37,496 bases of DNA from Terriglobales bacterium (GCA_025451215.1 JANWKU010000095.1:1-37496), one strand, 5' to 3'; counted from the stretch's first letter, positions 23,615-33,851 are shown. Notes: a model not told the origin generated them from the letters alone. A program made the numbers and translations.

Positions 23615-26239
23615 TCAAATCTGCTTCTTCAGTTCCGCCAACAAGTTTAACGCCTCAAGCGGGGTGAGCGTATTGAGGTCCACTTCCCGCAGGCGGTCCA
23701 GTACCGGTTGCGAGAGCGGAGTGAAGATTGTGAGTTGCGCGGGTGGGTGCGGGCGTGTTTCATCACTAACCAGCTGATTGCTCAATTGGCGCTCTGCCGT
23801 CTCATGTTCAGCGAGTACTTCTCGCGCTCGCGCAATTACCTCGCCCGGTAGCCCCGCAAGCTTGGCTACTTCAATTCCATAGCTGCGATCGGCAGCGCCT
23901 GCTTCAACCTTCCGCAAAAATACGATTCCGCCGCCGGTTTCTTTTACCGAAACGTGATAGTTTTTCACCCCGGAAAGTTGTTCCGCCAGTTCGGTCAATT
24001 CAAAGTAGTGCGTGGCGAATAACGTCTTTGCGCGGGTTCGTGCATGCAGGTATTCGACTGCAGCCCACGCAATGGCGAGTCCATCGTAAGTTGCCGTGCC
24101 GCGCCCAACCTCGTCCAAAAGCACAAGCGAGCGAAGAGTTGCGGTGTGCAGAATGGCGGCGGTTTCCGTCATCTCCACCATAAAAGTGGATCGTCCGCGG
24201 GCCAGGTTGTCGCTTGCCCCGATTCGCGTGAAAACCCGGTCCACGATTCCCAGACGCGCGGATTTCGCCGGAACGTAACAGCCCATCTGAGCCAAAATCA
24301 CAATCAACGCCGTCTGTCGCAAATAGGTAGATTTGCCGCCCATATTTGGGCCCGTCAATACCAAGACTGTGTGTGTGGTGGAATTCAGATACAAATCGTT
24401 GGGTATGAAACGATCATTGCCAGCGCCCAGTTGCTCAATTACCGGATGCCTTCCTTCAACAATTTCAAGGTCGCTGGAATCATCAAACTTCGGACGGCAA
24501 TAATTTCTGAGCGTCGCAATATGCGCGAATGACGCCAGTACATCTAATTCAGCCAGCACAAGTGCAGTCTGCCGGATTCTTCGCGCCTCGCTGGCGATTG
24601 CCGAACGCAACTCAGCGAACAGCCGCCGCTCGATTTCGACGATCTTCTCCTGCGCATCCAGAATTTTCGATTCGTATTCCTTTAGCTCCGGTGTGGTGAA
24701 TCGCTCGGCGTTCACCAGCGTTTGTTTTCGTTCGTAATCGCCCGGAGCCAGGTGCAGATTGGGCTTGGAAATTTCGATGTAATACCCAAAAACAGAATTG
24801 AACTTTACCTTGAGCGATGAAATCCCAGTCCGCTGCCGCTCTCGCTGTTCGATCAGTGCTAAATACTGTTTGCTGTTGCGGCTCAGGTCGCGAAGCGCGT
24901 CCAGTTCCTGATCAATTCCAGCGGCGATAACTCCGCCGTCATTCAACGAGATCGGCGGTTCGTGGACAATGGTCCTCTCAATGCGGTCTCGCAAATCGGT
25001 GAGTTCGTCCATCGCCGCTGATAGAGTCTTTATTTTGTCAGCAGAAAATTTGCTAACGGCTGCGCGCACTGCTGGAATTCGCGCGAGGGAAGCGGCCAGC
25101 GCGAGAACATCGCGAGGGTTTGCGGTTTCCAGTGTGACGCGGCTCAACAGGCGCTCCAAATCTAGAATCCCGTCCAGCCCTCGGCGAACATCTTCGCGAA
25201 GCACCGTTTCTTTAATGAGCGCCGCGACCGCATCGAGGCGTAGATTGATCTGTGCGGCTTCAATGGAAGGCCGCAACATCCATGCCCGCAAAAATCGCTT
25301 TCCCATGGGTGTGCAGGTTGCGTCAATCGAGCGGAACAACGTTACGCCGGCATCGTTTCCGGCGAAAAGCGGTTCGATCAGTTCAAGGTTCCGCACCGTG
25401 ACGGCATCGAGAACCAGGCAGTTTTGCCGCTCGTAGAAGCCAACGCGGTCGACATGGTCCAGCTTGCCACGCTGAGTGGATCGCACGTAGTAAAGAATGG
25501 CTCCAGCGGCGGAGGCGGCTGCGGACTTACCTGAAAGTCCGAATCCCTCTAGTGAGAGCACTCCGAACTGGTTCTCTAAAAGTGGAATGGCGTGATCCGG
25601 AGAAAAAATCCAATCGTCGAGTGGAGTAGAGGCAAATCTAGTTCCGGTATGGATTTGCAGGTTGTAAGCGTCACTCTTGCCAACATCAAATAACGGCGCC
25701 GAAGACCCATATAATATTTCTTTTGGGCGTAACTGTTGAAGTTCTTCTTGAACTCTGCGAACGGCATCAAGACCGTGAAATTCGGTGGCGCGAAATTCTC
25801 CGGTGGAGAGATCCAAAGCGGCGAAACCTACACGGTCTTCCACCTGGGCGACGGCGGCCAGAAAGTTATTTTCCTCCGAGTTCAACGATGAATCGGCGGC
25901 TGTTCCCGGCGTCATTACTCGCGTTACTTCGCGCCGCACAAGTTTTTTTGCCGCGCTGGGAGCTTCCATCTGTTCGCAAATCGCGACCTTGAAGCCTTTG
26001 CGGATCAGCTTGGAAATGTAGTTTTCCGCGGCGTGGTAAGGAACGCCGCACATGGGAATGGCAATGCCTTTTTCCTTATTGCGCGAGGTCAGCGTGATCT
26101 GTAGCTCGCGCGAGGCAACAACCGCATCGTCAAAGAAGAGCTCGTAGAAATCGCCCAGTCGGAAAAAGAGCAGAGCGGTAGGATGGTCTTTTTTGATCGC
26201 GGTATATTGCCGCATCAACGGCGTGGAAGGCTCAGTCAT
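23615..26239 (-). CDS. mutS: DNA mismatch repair protein MutS
   Basis: 874 aa. The mismatch-reading Phe-x-Glu is present in [12 protein letters not shown] (F31, E33). The N-terminal and connector domains are followed by the clamp/lever region and the ATPase: Walker [10 protein letters not shown] (630-638), then [34 protein letters not shown] (Walker B and signature), and the [11 protein letters not shown] His. It recognises mismatches and insertion loops as a dimer and recruits MutL. It appears intact. It is followed at once by nagZ; no mutL is in the window. Confidence 0.98.
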   Translation of the reverse strand: MTEPSTPLMRQYTAIKKDHPTALLFFRLGDFYELFFDDAVVASRELQITLTSRNKEKGIAIPMCGVPYHAAENYISKLIRKGFKVAICEQMEAPSAAKKLVRREVTRVMTPGTAADSSLNSEENNFLAAVAQVEDRVGFAALDLSTGEFRATEFHGLDAVRRVQEELQQLRPKEILYGSSAPLFDVGKSDAYNLQIHTGTRFASTPLDDWIFSPDHAIPLLENQFGVLSLEGFGLSGKSAAASAAGAILYYVRSTQRGKLDHVDRVGFYERQNCLVLDAVTVRNLELIEPLFAGNDAGVTLFRSIDATCTPMGKRFLRAWMLRPSIEAAQINLRLDAVAALIKETVLREDVRRGLDGILDLERLLSRVTLETANPRDVLALAASLARIPAVRAAVSKFSADKIKTLSAAMDELTDLRDRIERTIVHEPPISLNDGGVIAAGIDQELDALRDLSRNSKQYLALIEQRERQRTGISSLKVKFNSVFGYYIEISKPNLHLAPGDYERKQTLVNAERFTTPELKEYESKILDAQEKIVEIERRLFAELRSAIASEARRIRQTALVLAELDVLASFAHIATLRNYCRPKFDDSSDLEIVEGRHPVIEQLGAGNDRFIPNDLYLNSTTHTVLVLTGPNMGGKSTYLRQTALIVILAQMGCYVPAKSARLGIVDRVFTRIGASDNLARGRSTFMVEMTETAAILHTATLRSLVLLDEVGRGTATYDGLAIAWAAVEYLHARTRAKTLFATHYFELTELAEQLSGVKNYHVSVKETGGGIVFLRKVEAGAADRSYGIEVAKLAGLPGEVIARAREVLAEHETAERQLSNQLVSDETRPHPPAQLTIFTPLSQPVLDRLREVDLNTLTPLEALNLLAELKKQI

Positions 26240-26387
26240 CTAGATTTCTGGTGGGCTGGTGCGCGGATTATAACAAAGGGAGAGCGGCCAGTTCAGTGAC
26301 GCAAGTTGGTGGTTGCAGGAATTGCGAGTTCGCAGCAGCGGCGGATATCTTGATTCTCAAAGCCGTTCGGCCAATCTCAGTTTTGAT

Positions 26388-28070
26388 TCAGCGCTTCTCA
26401 GGTTCCGTGACGTTCAATATGCGATCTCCATTGACATGCCGCAAGACTTGGACGACGCCTGACGGCCAATGAATCTCAATCTGCTCTGCTCGCTTGTCGG
26501 CGCCCATGCCGAAATGTACCGGGCCGTCACTCGACGACGCGTAACCAACGCTGGTTGTCATGTGGTTATATTGCACGCCGCTCTTGGTCACAAGTTTGAT
26601 CGTGGCGCCAATTCCGTCGCGATTGCTTCTGGTACCCCGCAAGGCGATATCAAGCCAGTGGCCAGAGTTGTCACTACGATTCATCCAAATCTCCGCATCC
26701 CGGTCAATCGCAGTAACGACCGCATCGACGCGGCCATCTCCATCCAAATCGCCAAAAGCGCATCCCCGATGCCGTGCGGGCGGAGAAGCATCAAATCCTG
26801 CCTGCTCTGACAATGATTTCCACTTCCCGTTGACTCCAGGATTATGAAATACCGCATTGTATTGATCGATGGGCTGACCCGGCAAAGATACTGACTGAAC
26901 GTGACCGCCGCTCACAAACAAATCCTTCCATCCGTCATTGTCAAAGTCATATAAACCGGCCCCATATCCGGACATTTGAAGGCTAGCTGCAAGCATTCCC
27001 GTCTCCGTGGTGACCTCGCGGAAGGTGCCCTTGCCTGTGTTCTGGAATAGGGGAAAACTCTGGCCAATCAGGGCGACGAACGCGATATCGGGATAGCCGT
27101 CGTTGTTGAAGTCACGAAAATCCACGCCCATACCGGAGACGAAATTGCCGTCCTCGGTGAGGGCCACCTGGCTTTCGAATGCAACCTCTTCGAACTTTGT
27201 GCCCAAATTGTGAAAGAGAGAATTGTAGGCGGCGTCATTGGTGACAAATAAATCGGGGCGACCGTCAAGATCGTAGTCAGCCATCGCGACACCCATGCCT
27301 TTACCCACATGTGCTCGAATGCCCCACTCCTTGGAGGCGTCCCGAAAAGTCCCATCCCCATTGTTCAAAAAAAGCTGATTGGGTTGGCCTTTATAAAACT
27401 TGGGATGGCAGTAATCTCCAACACGATCAAATCGGCAGCGAGGTTCATCGGAGTAACTCCACTGGAGGTAATTGACCACAAATAGATCCAGTAACCCATC
27501 ATTGTTCACATCTACCCAAGTGGCAGCAATGGCCCATAAGGGATCAAATTCGGGATCGGGACGGTTCAATGCCGCGTCCAGGCCCGATTTCACCGTAACG
27601 TCGGTAAACGTGCCATTTCCATTGTTACGGTAGAGCGTGCTGTGATGTACCCCGGCAACAAATAGGTCAGGATGCCCGTCATTGTTGTAATCACCGACGG
27701 CAACTCCGATGTCGTATCCGGTCCCCGCGAGACCTGCCGCATCAGTGACATCGGTAAACTTGCCGTTGCCGTCATTACGGAAGAGGCGATTGCGGTATTT
27801 TGGTGAGTCCTTTTCCAGGGTGGCAATATTTGCGCCGTTTGTAAAAAAAATATCAGGACGACCGTCGCCGTTGTAATCGAAAATCGCAACGCCGCCAACC
27901 ATTGTTTCCGGCGCATTCTTCGCTGGAGTGACATCGTTCTCCAGGTGAAATGGGATTGTTTTTAGTTCGAAGCGTACAGGGCTGGAGGCGGAAGCTCCAC
28001 GCAGAAGAAATGGATTTGTGCCTGCCAGTAAGACAAAGGTTCCAAGCCAGAACGATTTGCATGAAAACAT
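26388..28070 (-). CDS. Secreted VCBS/FG-GAP beta-propeller protein with ASPIC/UnbV domain (CRTAC1-like)
   Basis: 560 aa from ATG 28070, which directly precedes a signal peptide (MFSCKSFWLGTFVLLAG..GASA); alternative ATGs lie at 28088 and 28100. At least seven repeats with the D-x-D/N-x-DG calcium-loop form follow (IFDYNGDGRPDIFFTN, VGDYNNDGHPDLFVAG, DVNNDGLLDLFVVN, ADYDLDGRPDLFVTN, RDFNNDGYPDIAFV, YDFDNDGWKDLFVSG, GDLDGDGRVDAVV). The C-terminus (GTRSNRDGIGATIKLVTKSG to HFGMGADKRAEQIEIHWPSG) is an ASPIC/UnbV domain. Such proteins are numerous in Acidobacteriota; the function is unknown, probably adhesion or extracellular scaffold. Confidence 0.92.
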   Translation of the reverse strand: MFSCKSFWLGTFVLLAGTNPFLLRGASASSPVRFELKTIPFHLENDVTPAKNAPETMVGGVAIFDYNGDGRPDIFFTNGANIATLEKDSPKYRNRLFRNDGNGKFTDVTDAAGLAGTGYDIGVAVGDYNNDGHPDLFVAGVHHSTLYRNNGNGTFTDVTVKSGLDAALNRPDPEFDPLWAIAATWVDVNNDGLLDLFVVNYLQWSYSDEPRCRFDRVGDYCHPKFYKGQPNQLFLNNGDGTFRDASKEWGIRAHVGKGMGVAMADYDLDGRPDLFVTNDAAYNSLFHNLGTKFEEVAFESQVALTEDGNFVSGMGVDFRDFNNDGYPDIAFVALIGQSFPLFQNTGKGTFREVTTETGMLAASLQMSGYGAGLYDFDNDGWKDLFVSGGHVQSVSLPGQPIDQYNAVFHNPGVNGKWKSLSEQAGFDASPPARHRGCAFGDLDGDGRVDAVVTAIDRDAEIWMNRSDNSGHWLDIALRGTRSNRDGIGATIKLVTKSGVQYNHMTTSVGYASSSDGPVHFGMGADKRAEQIEIHWPSGVVQVLRHVNGDRILNVTEPEKR

Positions 28071-28108
28071 ATTAGGTCCGCGAGGCATACCGTCACACAA
28101 GTCACAAT

Positions 28109-29557
28109 CTATTTGGACTTCACTTCTTCCCGCTTAGCTGCGGCGTCCAGAGGTCGCATCGGTTCGGTCATCCGCACCGGGTCGAGAATGTCGTTGATTT
28201 CCTTTTCGCTGAGTAGTTTCTTTTCCCGCGCAATTTCAATGATGGACCGTCCGGTGGCCACGGCTTCTTTGGCTATCTCCGCCGCCTTCGCGTAGCCGAT
28301 ATACGGGTTAAGCGCCGTGGCCAATGAAACGGTTGCCTGCACGTAAAAGTCGCAGCGGTTCTTGTTTGCCGTCAGGCCGCTGATGCAGCGATCGGTAAAT
28401 TGCCGCAGCATATTGGTGAGAATGGTGATGGACTGCATTACGCTGTAGGCCATCGTCGGCATCATGACGTTGAGTTCAAGCTGCCCCGCCTGCGCAGCGA
28501 GCGCAACCGCTACATCGTTGCCGATCACCTGGAATGACACCATCGCCGCTAGTTCCGGCATAACTGGATTGATCTTTCCCGGCATGATCGAAGAGCCCGG
28601 CTGCAACGCCGGCAGGTTGATTTCAGCGAAGCCGGTGTTCGGCCCGGAGGAGAGCAGGCGCAGGTCGTTCGAAATGCGGATCACTTCCGAAGCTAGATTT
28701 CGCAGGGAGGAAGAGACACTCGCCATCGCGAAATTCGATTGCATCGCATAGCGCATGTCGTCCACGGGAATGAGTTTCTGTTTCGATATTCGCGCCAACT
28801 CCGCAATTGCTTTTTCGCGGTAGTCAGGGTGTGTGTTGATGCCCGTGCCGACCGCTGAGCCGCCTAGTCCCAGTTCGCGCAGCGATTCGCTGGCAGCGCG
28901 AATCGCGTCTTTTGCGCGGCGAATCGCCCCCGCATACGCGGCAAACTCCTGCCCAAGGCGCATGGGCACGGCGTCCTGCATGTGCGTGCGTCCCGACTTC
29001 AGAATGTCGTGAAATTCTTTTCCCTTTTTCTCGAGTGCGCTCACCAGCGAATCGAGCACGGAGTAAAGTTTTTCCAGCTCCAGAAGGGTCGCCAAGCGCA
29101 TGCCGGTCGGGAAGACGTCGTTCGTGGACTGCCCATAATTCACGTGATCGTTGGGATGGACGACGGAATAATCGCCCAGCTTGCCGCCCAGGATTTCAGC
29201 CGCGCGGTTGGCGATGACCTCATTGCTGTTCATGTGAAAGCTGACGCCGGCGCCGGCCTGAAATACATCCACGACAAATTCTTTGTCCCACTTGCCTTCC
29301 TGAACTTCTTTCGCCGCCTGAATAATGGCATTAACGCGCTTTTCATCCACCAAACCTAGAGATTTATTGGCCTCCGCCGAGGCTTGCTTGACCATGCCGA
29401 AGGCGCGAATCAGCGTGGGATGGGCGCGCATCCCCGAGATCGGATAATTCTCCACAGCGCGCAGCGTCTGAATGCCGTAATACACGTCGGCGGGAATTTC
29501 TTTGCTCCCGATGGAGTCTTTTTCGGTACGGGTTGCGCTGCTAGTGGAGGATGTCAT
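28109..29557 (-). CDS. aspA: Aspartate ammonia-lyase
   Basis: 482 aa from ATG 29557, chosen because AGGAG lies six bases upstream; the frame extends ten codons further. The aspartase/fumarase superfamily signature GSSIMPGKINPVMPE is present, with GRTHMQDAVP and NEVIANRAAEILGG. The combination fits aspartase (AspA) better than fumarase FumC, but this is a judgement. It converts aspartate to fumarate and ammonia. It is divergent from the YpdA-like gene, with no room for a conventional intergenic promoter upstream of that gene's longest start. Confidence 0.9.
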   Translation of the reverse strand: MTSSTSSATRTEKDSIGSKEIPADVYYGIQTLRAVENYPISGMRAHPTLIRAFGMVKQASAEANKSLGLVDEKRVNAIIQAAKEVQEGKWDKEFVVDVFQAGAGVSFHMNSNEVIANRAAEILGGKLGDYSVVHPNDHVNYGQSTNDVFPTGMRLATLLELEKLYSVLDSLVSALEKKGKEFHDILKSGRTHMQDAVPMRLGQEFAAYAGAIRRAKDAIRAASESLRELGLGGSAVGTGINTHPDYREKAIAELARISKQKLIPVDDMRYAMQSNFAMASVSSSLRNLASEVIRISNDLRLLSSGPNTGFAEINLPALQPGSSIMPGKINPVMPELAAMVSFQVIGNDVAVALAAQAGQLELNVMMPTMAYSVMQSITILTNMLRQFTDRCISGLTANKNRCDFYVQATVSLATALNPYIGYAKAAEIAKEAVATGRSIIEIAREKKLLSEKEINDILDPVRMTEPMRPLDAAAKREEVKSK

Positions 29558-29574
29558 TGGGCTCCTGAAATGCC

Positions 29575-30714
29575 GTGGCAAATGCAAAAATTGAATTGAA
29601 GAAAACTCAAAATTATACCAAGCGTGCGGCGGGCCGTCCGCCTTCGGATGTTAAAATCGTCTTCTCGTTGACTACCAATCCCATTATCGAGACTCTGCCG
29701 CGCGCTCAGGTGCGGCCGACGGCTGATTTGCGTTCCGACGTCATTGTGATCGGTGCCGGGCCCACGGGCCTGGCATGCGCCATCGAGGCGCACAAGGCGG
29801 GACTCAAAGTTACCGTCATTGATAAGGGCTGCGTGGTCAACTCACTCTACAACTATCCGGCTAATATGTCGTTTTTTACCACGCCCGAATTGTTGGAAAT
29901 CGGAGACATTCCGTTCACTACGGCCCGGCAGAAGCCGACGCGCGAAGAGGCGCTCGAATATTACCGGCTGGTCGCGCAGCACTACCATTTGAATATTCGC
30001 CAGTATCAGAGCGTCAAGGCCGTCACTGGCAAGGACAATGATTTTCACATCGCCACCATGGACCGCCTTGACCGGATTTACGACTACCAGACGCGCAAGG
30101 TGATTGTGGCAACGGGCTACTACGATTTGGCGAATTATCTGGGTGTTCCAGGGGAAGATTTACCGAAGGTGTTCCACTACTATCATGAACCGCATCCGTA
30201 TTTCGATAACGATGTGCTGGTAATTGGAGGTAAAAATTCCGCGGCCATCGCCGCCCTCGATTTGTGGCGGCACGGCGCGCGAGTCACGATTGTTCATCGC
30301 GGCGCGAAAATGCATGCCCACGTGAAGTATTGGGTCCTTCCCGACGTTGAGAACCGCATCAAGAACAAAGAAATCACAGCCTATTTCAATAGCAGCGTGC
30401 GGGAAATCGCGGCGGATTGCGTGCGTCTCACGACTCCCGATGGAGAAATTGAAATCAAGAATGATTTTGTTTTCGCGCTCACTGGCTACCATCCCGATTA
30501 TGATTTTCTGCGCTCCATGGGGATTGAGCTTTCCCCGGACCACTGCCGTCCGGTTTGCGATCCGCAGACGCTTGAAAGCAACGTGCCGGGAATTTATGTG
30601 GCAGGAGTAATCGTGGCGGGTTCGCGCACCAATGAAATTTTTATCGAAAATGGACGCTTCCACGGTCGCCAGATCGCCGAAGACCTCAAGAAAAAGCTAG
30701 CCACCGCTACGTAG
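29575..30714 (+). CDS. YpdA-like flavoprotein (putative bacillithiol-disulfide reductase) with atypical FAD-site
   Basis: 379 aa from GTG 29575; the first 40 residues look non-conserved and the true start may be TTG 29668 or later (for example GTG 29710). The FAD-binding motif is VIGAGPTGLACAIEA; the NADPH site is VLVIGGKNSAAIAALDLWRHG; YNYPANMSFFTTPELLEIG and GVIVAGSRTNEIFIENGRFHG are typical of YpdA. In characterised YpdA the motif GGGPCG holds a redox Cys; here it is Thr, with a Cys four residues on. YpdA reduces oxidised bacillithiol with NADPH. Activity therefore needs confirming. Confidence 0.85.
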   Translation: MANAKIELKKTQNYTKRAAGRPPSDVKIVFSLTTNPIIETLPRAQVRPTADLRSDVIVIGAGPTGLACAIEAHKAGLKVTVIDKGCVVNSLYNYPANMSFFTTPELLEIGDIPFTTARQKPTREEALEYYRLVAQHYHLNIRQYQSVKAVTGKDNDFHIATMDRLDRIYDYQTRKVIVATGYYDLANYLGVPGEDLPKVFHYYHEPHPYFDNDVLVIGGKNSAAIAALDLWRHGARVTIVHRGAKMHAHVKYWVLPDVENRIKNKEITAYFNSSVREIAADCVRLTTPDGEIEIKNDFVFALTGYHPDYDFLRSMGIELSPDHCRPVCDPQTLESNVPGIYVAGVIVAGSRTNEIFIENGRFHGRQIAEDLKKKLATAT

Positions 30715-30806
30715 CGCACTCCTAAGCTTTTTATCTGAACATGTACTAACTATTTTGCGCCCGGGCATTACTCCCACCAAAATTGTCATTGCGCTCGGTT
30801 TGCGTT

Positions 30807-30811
30807 GGAGG
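30807..30811 (+). promoter_or_regulatory. Shine-Dalgarno that fixes the PEGA-protein start
   Basis: GGAGG lies six bases before GTG 30818. It rules against the longer frame start at 30755, whose 21 extra residues do not look like a signal peptide. Confidence 0.7.
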
Positions 30812-30817
30812 GTTAAA

Positions 30818-31414
30818 GTGTTTCGCTACTTCGTATTGCTGCTAGCCGTAACGTGGTGCATTCCCATCAGCCTTCGCGCGGAAAATAAAATTCTGGCGGA
30901 AGTAAAAATCTTGCCCGCCACGGGCGTGGAAAAAAATGCCGGCGTCTGGGTGGATGGACAGTACTTGGGCTACGTGAAAGAACTCAAGGGAAACAAGAAA
31001 ATTTTACTCATGCCGGGCAAACATGAAATCACCATTCGCGAGCCCTGGTACAAGGACGATGTTGAGGAGTTGCTGCTAGAGCCAGGAGAAGTTCATACGC
31101 TCCCACTCACGCTGGTTCGCAACAACGTCCCCGCCGATAACCGTGCCACGGCCGAATTAAAAATCGAAGCAACGCCGGACCGCGCCGCCGTCTTCGTGGA
31201 CGAACAATTTGTCGGCCATGTGGATGAATTCAATGGTGCAGGGCAGGGCCTACTGCTGATTCCTGGAGAGCACAAAATACGGGTCGCCTTGCCCGGTTAT
31301 GAGCCATTTGAAACGGTCGTGAATCTTCGCGACCGCCAGAAGATGAAAATCGAGACCAAGCTGGTAAAGGGCAGCATAACCGAGGAAGGTGGATCCGTCG
31401 GCAGCGGCCATTGA
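30818..31414 (+). CDS. Secreted protein with two PEGA domains
   Basis: 198 aa from GTG 30818. An N-terminal signal peptide (FRYFVLLLAVTWCIPISLRAEN) is followed by two PEGA-type modules: about 38-110 (AGVWVDGQYLGYVKEL; LLMPGKHEITIREPWY) and about 118-185 (AAVFVDEQFVGHVDEF; LLIPGEHKIRVALPGYEPF). PEGA domains are small beta-sandwiches thought to act in surface adhesion or at the cell wall. The two repeats are similar to each other in the 'VDxxxxGxV-x-LLxPGxH' pattern. It is downstream of the YpdA-like gene on the same strand. Confidence 0.9.
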   Translation: MFRYFVLLLAVTWCIPISLRAENKILAEVKILPATGVEKNAGVWVDGQYLGYVKELKGNKKILLMPGKHEITIREPWYKDDVEELLLEPGEVHTLPLTLVRNNVPADNRATAELKIEATPDRAAVFVDEQFVGHVDEFNGAGQGLLLIPGEHKIRVALPGYEPFETVVNLRDRQKMKIETKLVKGSITEEGGSVGSGH

Positions 31415-31416
31415 GC

Positions 31417-31749
31417 TTATTTCCCGTAGAGTTTGTCTATTTTTGCCGCGACGATAAAGTCGCTTTCGCTCAGCCCGTTGATGGCATGGGTCCACAGCGT
31501 AATTTCCGCCTTTCCCCATCCCAATAAGATGTCCGGGTGATGGCCTTGCTCTTCCGCGATATCGCCCACGCGGTTCACAAACGCCAAGGCCTTCTTGAAA
31601 TCAGGGAAGGTGTAGTTGCGCGTTATATGTTGCTCATTGGTCACCTTCCACTCAGGAACCTGGCCGTGAATCGCTTCTAATTCTTTGCCCTTCAATGCCG
31701 GAGTATCTCCGCGGCAGGGGATGCAAGTCTTACTGGCTAGATCAGGCAT
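31417..31749 (-). CDS. phhB: Pterin-4a-carbinolamine dehydratase
   Basis: 110 aa, family length. Contains FPDFKKALAFVNRVGDIAEEQGHHPDILLGWGKAEITLWTHAI, with the conserved EEQGHHPD active-site motif. It dehydrates 4a-hydroxytetrahydropterin, regenerating the cofactor after aromatic amino acid hydroxylation. ATG 31749 has GGAGG about four bases upstream. No phenylalanine hydroxylase gene is in the window. The start has two Cys-containing segments (SKTCIPCRGD) that occur in many homologues. Confidence 0.93.
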   Translation of the reverse strand: MPDLASKTCIPCRGDTPALKGKELEAIHGQVPEWKVTNEQHITRNYTFPDFKKALAFVNRVGDIAEEQGHHPDILLGWGKAEITLWTHAINGLSESDFIVAAKIDKLYGK

Positions 31750-31823
31750 GTCGCCTCCAAAATGTTGTCGTCTGAATGTTGTTGTTTCTTAGATGCGAAC
31801 CTCGCAACTCATGGGATTCCGCG

Positions 31824-32869
31824 TCAAACTATGACCGGATCATAGGATGGCTCTTGCGGGGCCTCGGGATTCTTAAAGTATTTCTTTAGCCACAATAAAT
31901 ATCCGTAAAAAAGCAGAGTAAAAGACAACCCGAAAAACAGAATGGCTTTGGAATGGGTAAGCGGACTTGAATTTAATTGCCTTAGCTGCTGGGATGACAT
32001 TCCCATCTTCACGTAAGCATCCATAAGATTGCTTCGAACAGCAGTAATGATGGCTGAGGTAAGAAACAATCCTCGCGTCACCACGGCAATCCACCATCCG
32101 GTGGGTTTCAGTTGGAAAAAAGCGCGCGAGAAGTAGGCTTCTAATGCGGCAAGCAGCAAAAGCCCCATTGTTCCGCGTATTCCAACCAGATAAATACCAA
32201 AAAACGGCAGCAACGGCTTGGCTAAGCCTGTCAGGCCGTAATAAAACGCGCCTGACGCAAACAGTAAACTCATTGCCAGTACCGGCAGTGGACAACGGTC
32301 CGTCCATCTCTCGACCGGGTCATGGTGTCTGCAAGTCTCGCGCACGTCCTGCTGGCTGTAAAAAACTAAAAACGCGATTGGCAGTACGATCAGAAATAGC
32401 GCCGCGAAGGCTATTCCTATGGTCAGTATTACTGCCATAACCCCTGTCGGAAGGTCCTTGTTCCCTGCCTGCTGCATGCCCACTCTCATCGCGATTGGCA
32501 TAACGGCTGTAATCAGCACTACGATTAAGCTTCCGGAAATCAGCCAGATGTACGACAAGATCAGCGACAATGCCTGGGCCACCGGCGCGCTTGAATCGAG
32601 CCTATGCCGAGCGCGATCAAAATAGCCGCCAAGCCCGCGTACCAGGCGATAGCCAGAAATTGACTCCCCATAGGAGTGGAGATTCCCGATATCTTGCGCG
32701 ACATCATGAGTCCGAATAGAGCTAACGGACACATTAAGGCGCAAAAACCTCCGAGCAAAATCTGAATGATCCCGAATATCGTCAATCCTGTGCTTCGGTC
32801 GCGGTACGAGGCAGCAGGCGCGAAATCGGAGGCTGTATTCGTAAGCGGAAGATTTGGGGTTGGAGGCAT
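31824..32869 (-). pseudogene. Multi-pass membrane protein split by a one-base frameshift
   Basis: The N-terminal part (from ATG 32869, MPPTPNLPLT...) and the C-terminal part (in frame from about 32578 down to 31824) are two frames of one protein of about 348 residues. In the first frame the helix LTIFGIIQILLGGFCALMCPLALFG is followed by a second helix ending in ARRW; in the second frame AQALSLILSYIWLISG continues at once. Inserting one G in TGG-CCC at 32576-32581 restores one frame. The protein has about seven or eight membrane helices and Pro-rich ends. I recognise no family. A sequencing error cannot be excluded. Confidence 0.7.
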
Positions 32870-33062
32870 GTTCACGTGGTTGCTCCTGCACAATCTCGGC
32901 CCGATGACTGTATCTGGCAGGGAAGCCAAGGTCAATATCGCCAACTTGTTAAAGGCGCACGGCTGGCAGGTTTCCCTCTGCTGAACTTTTCCTGAGGTTT
33001 GCCGATATCAGTAAAAGTTAAGTCAGCATCCCCAGTCGATTTCCCATGTGGAGCGAAAACGT

Positions 33063-33791
33063 ATGAAATTGCTTATTGGTGACGATGATGCCGCTTCTAA
33101 TCAAGAGATCGTCAAGTTGGTCCAGGCCGCAGGGCACGAGGCGGTAAGCGCCGCCACGGACGACGAAGTCACTAAACTTCTTTCCACCGCAGGAGGACGA
33201 CCCAATTTCGCCATCCTTAATTCTTCTACGCAAAATCTGCACGGATTGGACATCTGCAAGAAATTCCGTGCTGTGCCTTCGTTGTACTACACCTACTTTG
33301 TGCTCATGAATGGAAAATCCTCACAGGAAGAAATCATGGCCCTTTTGGAAGGGGGCGCTGACGACTACCTTACTAAGCCGGTAAATCCTGAAGACCTTGC
33401 CGTGCGGCTCAAAGCGGGCCAGCGCGTCCTGCAAAATGAAGAGAAGCTCACCAAAATTACCCAGGAATGGAAGATCATGCTCGACAATCTTCCTTTCGGA
33501 ATTGCTTGCCTGGGTTCTGACGGAGAATTGTGCCGCGCCAATCGTCCTTTTTTTGATCTGATGGGTTATCGCGATATGAAAGCAGTGCTCAACAAGAAGC
33601 TGGGCGACACAGTGGTCCGCTTTCCCTCCGATTTCGACGAATTACTCACCAATATCAAAGCCGCGCATCCGTTCGACCGGGTAGAGATGGATTTTGTAAA
33701 ACGTGATAGTTCCATCCTGAAGCTCTGCGTCTGGGGAAGACCAATAAGTCTAAATGGCGTTGTCTTCGAGCTTATTACTAGCCTGGCATGA
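33063..33791 (+). CDS. Degenerate receiver domain plus PAS domain protein
   Basis: 242 aa from ATG 33063 (GGAG nine bases upstream). Residues 1-120 form a receiver-like domain with acidic pocket D7-D9 and conserved Lys in DDYLTKPV (K105). The phospho-acceptor Asp of canonical receivers is Asn53 (FAILNSS), and the conserved Thr of strand 4 is Asn83 (LMNGKSS). Residues about 140-235 form a PAS domain (LPFGIACLGSDGELCRANRPFFDLMGY). No kinase or output domain follows. It probably signals without phosphorylation, for example by protein-protein interaction. This is inferred from the missing residues. Confidence 0.85.
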   Translation: MKLLIGDDDAASNQEIVKLVQAAGHEAVSAATDDEVTKLLSTAGGRPNFAILNSSTQNLHGLDICKKFRAVPSLYYTYFVLMNGKSSQEEIMALLEGGADDYLTKPVNPEDLAVRLKAGQRVLQNEEKLTKITQEWKIMLDNLPFGIACLGSDGELCRANRPFFDLMGYRDMKAVLNKKLGDTVVRFPSDFDELLTNIKAAHPFDRVEMDFVKRDSSILKLCVWGRPISLNGVVFELITSLA

Positions 33792-33851
33792 ATTCTTATT
33801 ATCTCGCGCGGGGTTTCCCTGGAAAACATCCCCTGCCTTCGCGGCCTGCTC

